A DNA stretch of 64,000 bases. Origin: Candidatus Nanosynbacter sp. HMT-352. Its GTDB lineage: Bacteria; Patescibacteriota; Saccharimonadia; Saccharimonadales; Saccharimonadaceae. Under the pieces are notes generated by a model. It was not told the DNA's origin. It searched no databases and saw only the letters and a list, made by a program, of their open reading frames with translations. This document shows positions 60,424 through 64,000 of the stretch, in pieces. Where the stretch lies: the NCBI RefSeq assembly GCF_022819385.1, contig NZ_CP089290.1, forward strand, positions 707,808 to 771,807. The letters run 5' to 3'. Both the position numbers and the translations under genes were made by a program. The stretch's first letter is position 1; every line of letters starts with the position of its first letter.

Positions 60424-61230
60424 TTAGAAACTCTTTTCCTCGCGTATTTCAACGCCTGGGATTTCACGCAGCCCATTGGCGATAGCTTCGCGGATTAGTT
60501 TGTCGCTTGGCTCGCAGAGATAGCGCGGCACTAACTCAGGATTAATAACCGTGAACACTGTCTTGGTCTTAATGCCAGATTTAACAGTTGACTGCTGTGT
60601 TTTAGCAGCTTTGGCTGCTTCAGCCTCGGCGATTTCCTGTTCACGTTTACGTTGTGCGGCTAATTTAGCGGCTTCAGCTTCGTCGCGCTCGGCGGTTGTC
60701 AGTTCGTCTTTACGCGTCAACAGTTCGTTGATGGCTTTAGTGAATACCAGCTTGATTTCAGCGTGATTCTGATCAGTTTCAGGTAACTCAGCGAATATCT
60801 GCTTCAACTCAGCGCCTCGCTCGTCGCAGGCTTTCTGGCTGCGTAGTGATTTGGCGTTGGTAGCGAACTTGGCGCAGATAGCGTCAACGCGTGCCGTTTC
60901 CTCTTTTGCTAGTCGCTCCTGCTCCTCTTGATAAGCCAGAATCTTTTGGCTGATGTTCTCCAGCGCCTCTTCAGCTGGCGCGAGTACATCTTTTTCAGCG
61001 TCGATAAATTGCGATTTGACGCTGTCAAAGTTGCGAGTGATCGCTAACCGTGCGTTTTTGACTTCAGTGCGGTGTAAGGTGATCAGCTTGCGGATTGCGA
61101 CTGCCTCTTTAGCCGTAGCGTCGTCGGTTACTTCTTTAGCTTTGGCTTGCTCCAAAAGCTCTTGCGATTTGATTTTGAACGGCGATATCGTAGCAATTTG
61201 CGAATCGACGTATTCTTGTAGTTGTGACAT
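60424..61230 (-). CDS. Coiled-coil phage recombination-associated protein (DUF1351-like)
   Basis: 268 aa from ATG 61230 (GGAGG 4 nt upstream). Long charged helices with an E/K/A-rich coiled coil (about 85-225), then a folded end PELVPRYLCEPSDKLIREAI ... IPGVEIREE, typical of DUF1351-type proteins that accompany ssb and annealing genes in phages. The biochemical role is unknown. Confidence 0.65.
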   Translation of the reverse strand: MSQLQEYVDSQIATISPFKIKSQELLEQAKAKEVTDDATAKEAVAIRKLITLHRTEVKNARLAITRNFDSVKSQFIDAEKDVLAPAEEALENISQKILAYQEEQERLAKEETARVDAICAKFATNAKSLRSQKACDERGAELKQIFAELPETDQNHAEIKLVFTKAINELLTRKDELTTAERDEAEAAKLAAQRKREQEIAEAEAAKAAKTQQSTVKSGIKTKTVFTVINPELVPRYLCEPSDKLIREAIANGLREIPGVEIREEKSF

Positions 61231-61240
61231 GTGTCCTCCT

Positions 61241-62068
61241 TTACTTCCTGTCTGCTTCAGATTTGCCAAGCCGAGCGCCGGTCATTTCGACGCGTGAGCT
61301 TGGAATGGTTGGTTTGGCAGCCGCTTCGATTTGCTCTCGGCTTGCCAGTGTCGGCGCTGGTGCAATCCACGCGTACTCAGCGTCACCTCTTACGCCATCG
61401 ACGATTTTCGTGAAGTCTGGCTCAATGTAGCGGCCTAGCCGGCCAGTGCGGTCTTTGGCGACGTACTTGTCGCTGGCTGGGTCAACGATAATCAATCGCT
61501 TAGTGTCGCCAGTTTCGGTATCATTGATCGTCGTCATGTAGCCGACGATATCCACCAGATTGACCAGTTCCTCAGATAGTCTTGTGGCGACCATTGGACG
61601 TTTAATGACGCGGCCGTCGTCGTCTTTCTCCTGAACATGCGCCACGATAACAATGTGCTTACCGCTATCTCGCATGGTTTTCAAAAACGTCCGCATGGTT
61701 GATTTCAGCCAGCCCCAGCCTGCCATTGTCGGATTGCCATCACGCTGTACTAATTTGCTATCGGCTTTATTTCGCATATAGGCGATTAGCTTCTCCATCA
61801 ACTCACCGATTGGATCGATGATCACTGTATCGTAGTTGTCAGTGAGTGCGATCTGCATAAACTCCTGCATGTCGTCCCACTTTTCGATGATCGCTACATC
61901 AGTCTCAATACCGCGAAGCCCGAAGTATTTACTGCCATTCTCGCAGTCAGCGATAATCGGTCGTGGTGCGGTGGCTGCAAACGTTGTTTTACCAACGCCG
62001 CCCTCGCCGTACACAACCATCAGAATTGATGGTTTTTCGGTCGGGTCTAAACTATTAAAGACTTTCAT
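61241..62068 (-). CDS. Sak4-like RecA-fold ATPase (AAA_24)
   Basis: 275 aa. Walker A is GEGGVGKTTFA (residues 21-31), PIIADCENGS follows, Walker B is NYDTVIIDPIGEL, and HIVIVAHVQEK is the sensor strand. This is the Sak4/AAA_24 family of phage recombinases that act with SSB to promote annealing. Neighbours (RecE-like nuclease, SSB) support this job. Confidence 0.87.
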   Translation of the reverse strand: MKVFNSLDPTEKPSILMVVYGEGGVGKTTFAATAPRPIIADCENGSKYFGLRGIETDVAIIEKWDDMQEFMQIALTDNYDTVIIDPIGELMEKLIAYMRNKADSKLVQRDGNPTMAGWGWLKSTMRTFLKTMRDSGKHIVIVAHVQEKDDDGRVIKRPMVATRLSEELVNLVDIVGYMTTINDTETGDTKRLIIVDPASDKYVAKDRTGRLGRYIEPDFTKIVDGVRGDAEYAWIAPAPTLASREQIEAAAKPTIPSSRVEMTGARLGKSEADRK

Positions 62069-62081
62069 ATTCTCCTTTCTT

Positions 62082-62849
62082 TTACAGGCTCCAGTCGCCC
62101 AGCTCCCTCACTTCTTCAATGAGGAAATTCGGCTCGCTGTCGCCAAACTTTATGATCTCGTCGACACACGTACGCAGCTTGCGTTCGCCAGCTTCAACGA
62201 AGTCGATGCCCGCAATCATGAACTGCACGCGGTATGGTGCGACGGCTTCAACCACGCAATAGGCAAACTTGACTAACGCCGGATCTAGTTCTAGGCTTGA
62301 CGCCGTCACCAGCGTGTAAACTGCTGACTGCAAATCGTAGTGCATTGACTGCGCAGTTTTGAAAAACTTGTCGAACTTTGCGGTAGTTTTCAGGTCGGTT
62401 ATCATGGCAGCTTCATTAGTGCGAATCAGTACATCAGCCTTACCTTTCATATCTACGCCGTCAGCGGTGCGAGCGTACATTTCGTGCTCGAATGTTGCAC
62501 CTTTAGCAAAAATATATTGCTTCGCCAGCGGGTGATTCTCGATATTTTTCAAAATCTGATCAGCGGCTTTGAACATATCCAGAGTGATAATGTGTTTGCC
62601 AGCGGCTTTTTGTTCGTCGCGCCACGCTCGAGCAGCACTTGACCGAAAATCAGGAAAGGTGCTGATGGCGAATTGATCCTCGCCGCCAAGCACTAGCATA
62701 TGCACTAGCTGTCCCAAATCGATAGCTTTGCTGTCTAGGTCTGGTAAGTCTCCGCGTTTAGCTGCGACCGCGTAATCGATACCGTGATCGAGAATCAGCT
62801 TCATTGATGAGTATGACCACTCTGGTCGGCTATAGTAAGCGTCTGCCAC
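62082..62849 (-). CDS. RecE/Cas4-type PD-(D/E)xK exonuclease
   Basis: 255 aa, GTG start. The nuclease motifs are HMLVLGGE (H), MKGKADVLI (D of motif II) and AAMITDLKTTAKF (D-x-K), followed by QSMHYDLQSAVYT (QxxxY). This matches exodeoxyribonuclease VIII C-terminal domains (PDDEXK_1). It would resect DNA ends for Sak4-SSB annealing. Confidence 0.88.
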   Translation of the reverse strand: MADAYYSRPEWSYSSMKLILDHGIDYAVAAKRGDLPDLDSKAIDLGQLVHMLVLGGEDQFAISTFPDFRSSAARAWRDEQKAAGKHIITLDMFKAADQILKNIENHPLAKQYIFAKGATFEHEMYARTADGVDMKGKADVLIRTNEAAMITDLKTTAKFDKFFKTAQSMHYDLQSAVYTLVTASSLELDPALVKFAYCVVEAVAPYRVQFMIAGIDFVEAGERKLRTCVDEIIKFGDSEPNFLIEEVRELGDWSL

Positions 62850-62933
62850 CTACACCTCCCCCGCCAAAACACGATCGAGAAATGTCGGATCGATTAGGTT
62901 TTCCAATTTCTCCAAAATCTCACTTTCACTCAT
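62850..62933 (-). CDS. Tiny acidic peptide before the nuclease gene
   Basis: 27 aa (MSESEILEKLENLIDPTFLD plus RVLAGEV), amphipathic. AAGGAG is 8 nt before the ATG and the stop abuts the GTG start of the nuclease, so it likely serves translational coupling, though it could also be a small protein inhibitor. Confidence 0.5.
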   Translation of the reverse strand: MSESEILEKLENLIDPTFLDRVLAGEV

Positions 62934-62953
62934 TTCACTTTCTCCTTAAAAAT

Positions 62954-63271
62954 TTAGTAACATTTCACCTTACCGTTCAGACATACGCTCCACGCCTTCC
63001 ACCCGCTCGAATCCCACTTACTGCGTGTCGCATAAATCTTATAAGCGAGCGCCACATTATATTCTGGATGGTACCGCCTGTCTGTCATGTCGTGGATTGA
63101 ATTGACCTGGAATAAACCAGCGTCATTCGTTCCATTCGTGTTGTATCCCAGAGCGTTTGTTCGGCATCCACTCTCAGCCTTCATCACTGCCATAGCGATA
63201 TCCACGTTCCAGTCGTATTTAGCGACCAGCGGTCGAAACCCCTCGCAGACACCTGCGCCAGCTGCCTCCAC
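62954..63271 (-). CDS. Lysozyme-like/SLT transglycosylase domain, start uncertain
   Basis: 105 aa if it starts at GTG 63271, which has no ribosome site. The fold is clear: IAMAVMKAESGCRTNALG with the catalytic Glu, GLFQVNSIHDM, NVALAYKIYATRSKWDSSGW, and cysteines that could pair. The same frame stays open upstream to about 63390 as an alanine/proline-rich linker (ALLKPKVAAVEAHASAPPKA). That linker is in the -1 frame relative to the small membrane-anchor gene at 63349-63522, so the natural product may be a membrane-anchored enzyme made by frameshift. Confidence 0.7.
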   Translation of the reverse strand: MEAAGAGVCEGFRPLVAKYDWNVDIAMAVMKAESGCRTNALGYNTNGTNDAGLFQVNSIHDMTDRRYHPEYNVALAYKIYATRSKWDSSGWKAWSVCLNGKVKCY

Positions 63272-63348
63272 AGCAGCTTTTGGCGGCGCAGATGCATGAG
63301 CTTCGACCGCTGCGACCTTAGGCTTTAGTAGCGCCGGTCGCTCGCTCG

Positions 63349-63522
63349 CTACTTTACGGCTTTTAACTGTTGAATCTGCTCAGAGATTCTTGTTTCCAGC
63401 TGGCTATTCTTCGATTCCTGGTACTTTACTCCCAGTCCGAATCCAACCACGCTAGCGATTAGCGCCACGATGGTGATGGTTTTAATGCTTTCAATAACGT
63501 TTTTCCAATTGATTTTTTTCAT
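63349..63522 (-). CDS. Small membrane anchor, possibly first half of the transglycosylase
   Basis: 57 aa. Starts MKKINWKNVIES, then one transmembrane helix (TITIVALIASVVGFGLGVKY) and a polar helix; N-in topology. AAGGA is 10 nt before ATG 63522. The frame is open further up to an ATT at 63645 that has AGGAGG at 5 nt spacing, adding 41 polar residues if AUU were used. TTAAAAG (63360-63366) near the stop could allow a -1 slip into the lysozyme frame. Confidence 0.6.
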   Translation of the reverse strand: MKKINWKNVIESIKTITIVALIASVVGFGLGVKYQESKNSQLETRISEQIQQLKAVK

Positions 63523-63704
63523 AGTCTTTTCTTCCTTTTTATGTTTAGATTTTTTAGTAACTCCAAGCTGCTCAGGTGTCGGTGGCTTGCTTGGTTTCTG
63601 ATGCTGAATTTTCGTCAGCTCATATTCTAAAGAGCCCTCATTAATAGCTGCCTCCTTTCTTAGTTAAATATCCCCTCGAGAAGCCAGCTGTCTATGTCGC
63701 CACT

Positions 63705-63712
63705 ATTATAAT
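63705..63712. promoter_or_regulatory. Overlapping divergent -10 boxes of early operon and plus-strand RNA
   Basis: ATTATAAT reads as TATAAT on both strands (minus 63705-63710, plus 63707-63712), so the two promoters share bases and cannot both be occupied. This is the lysis-lysogeny style layout. The minus-strand leader to AGGAGG is about 45 nt. Confidence 0.6.
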
Positions 63713-63714
63713 TT

Positions 63715-63945
63715 CTTTGGCCGATCCGCTTAAGTTTCGCAAAGTTCAATCATTGATAACTCTTAGAAGCCGCTACAAACAACAATCGAGCGACCTCATT
63801 CAAGCCATCAAAAGAGGGGCGAGCCTTTGCGATGCTCGCCCCTCTGAAATTGGGTCTAATCTAAAAAATCACCGCAAAGGTGATTTACGAAGTGCCAAAT
63901 TGTCCAAAAAAAGAACTCTCTGATTAACAGAGAGTTTCTATAGTA
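63715..63945 (+). ncRNA. Candidate structured phage RNA beside attR
   Basis: About 230 nt from a TATAAT box to a terminator. Three perfect hairpins: GAGGGGCGAGC/GCTCGCCCCTC (63814-63844, 11 bp), AAATCACC/GGTGATTT (63866-63886, 8 bp) and AACTCTCTG/CAGAGAGTT (63914-63936, 9 bp) with a short T-run as terminator. A 68-codon frame from a TTG at 63717 spans all three hairpins, has no ribosome site and no recognisable fold, so I treat the region as RNA. It ends 9 bp before attR. Confidence 0.55.
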
Positions 63946-64000
63946 ATATTATACCATAGAAACAATCTGTTAATTACTTCATAAATCGTAATTTCCAGAT
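63946..64000. repeat. Right attachment site (attR), cut by window end
   Basis: Identical to 30958-31012 over all 55 visible bases. The base before it differs (A here, T at the left copy), which fixes the left limit. It carries the same minus-strand TGGTATAAT, which here points into the prophage, antisense to the candidate RNA. Confidence 0.92.

Larger units (their letters stand above)
30958..64000. mobile_element. Integrated temperate siphovirus-like prophage, about 33 kb
   Basis: Bounded by a perfect direct repeat of at least 55 bp, with the integrase gene beside the left copy. The order is integrase, late accessory, lysis, fibre, tail, head, packaging, then an early recombination region at the right end. 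Head proteins are Mu-like, the tail has a tape measure and a frameshifted chaperone typical of long non-contractile tails, and the repeats plus tyrosine integrase show site-specific integration, not transposition. No broken structural gene was seen, so it may be functional. The unit length from repeat to repeat is 32,988 bp. Confidence 0.95.

Noticed and set aside
63717..63923. 68-codon plus-strand frame as a protein gene
   Set aside because: TTG start with no ribosome site, the frame runs through three perfect hairpins including the terminator, and the composition resembles no known repressor. Treated as RNA, though a leaderless TTG start cannot be fully excluded.
1..64000. UGA recoded as glycine or tryptophan
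   Set aside because: Many complete genes end at TGA in the expected place, for example pncB and several ATGA overlaps, so the standard bacterial code applies.
1..64000. CRISPR arrays, insertion sequences or rRNA genes
   Set aside because: No spaced repeat array, no transposase frame and no rRNA-like stretch was seen.

Overview
The window looks like a chromosome fragment of a reduced-genome Patescibacteria/CPR bacterium, most likely Candidatus Saccharibacteria (TM7). The evidence is a MurT/GatD lipid II amidation pair, a split type IV pilus apparatus without biosynthetic neighbours, a short TsaB, RNase Y, a NrtR/PncA/PncB NAD salvage cluster, tight ATGA/TAATG gene overlaps, and TGA used as an ordinary stop, which argues against the UGA-recoding CPR groups. 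The taxon is inferred, not proven.

Positions 1-30957 are host DNA. In order they hold: a partial HTH gene divergent from glyA; a pilin cluster on the minus strand with a pilin-anchored seven-bladed RCC1 propeller; murB; tRNA-Arg; a membrane-tethered Clp ATPase; murT-gatD and a GT-C glycosyltransferase; tRNA-Pro; an NAD salvage operon (NrtR-like, nicotinamidase, PncB, a NUDIX-kinase fusion); gpmA, a NUDIX hydrolase, rny, tsaB and tsaE; the pilus motor and platform genes pilB-C-M-N-O plus a short sixth gene; a PRC-barrel protein, recX, a 2H ligase, recA, a second pilin and a PH-domain membrane protein. At least eleven host transcription units place a TATAAT-like box only 6-7 nt before the start codon, which predicts leaderless mRNAs.

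Positions 30958-64000 are one about 33-kb temperate siphovirus-like prophage. It is bounded by a perfect direct repeat of at least 55 bp (30958-31012 and 63946-64000, the second copy cut by the window end). The tyrosine integrase lies beside the left repeat. Reading leftward from the right end come an early operon (membrane/transglycosylase gene, RecE-like nuclease, Sak4-like ATPase, SSB, a DUF4868/KwaB-like protein, YopX, VRR-NUC and HNH nucleases), then packaging, a Mu-like head (portal-MuF-ADP-ribosyltransferase fusion, protease/scaffold, DUF2190-like cement protein, gpT-like capsid), tail, fibre, lysis and late accessory genes. Two genes on the plus strand interrupt the tail genes and look like a moron.

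Four phage features stand out. (1) A 738-bp segment between perfect 17-bp inverted repeats carries two alternative in-frame tail-fibre tips of exactly equal length, tail to tail: a probable invertible host-range switch. (2) Seven late transcription units share one module: an extended -10 box, about 12 nt, a different hairpin each time, a U-tract, then the ribosome site. (3) The tail chaperone carries a CCCAAAA slippery site, a 7-nt spacer and a 9-bp stem, predicting a -1 frameshift product. (4) The attachment repeat contains the leaderless promoter of the neighbouring host gene, so integration would restore it. A structured plus-strand RNA sits where a repressor gene would be expected, and no CI-like repressor was recognised.
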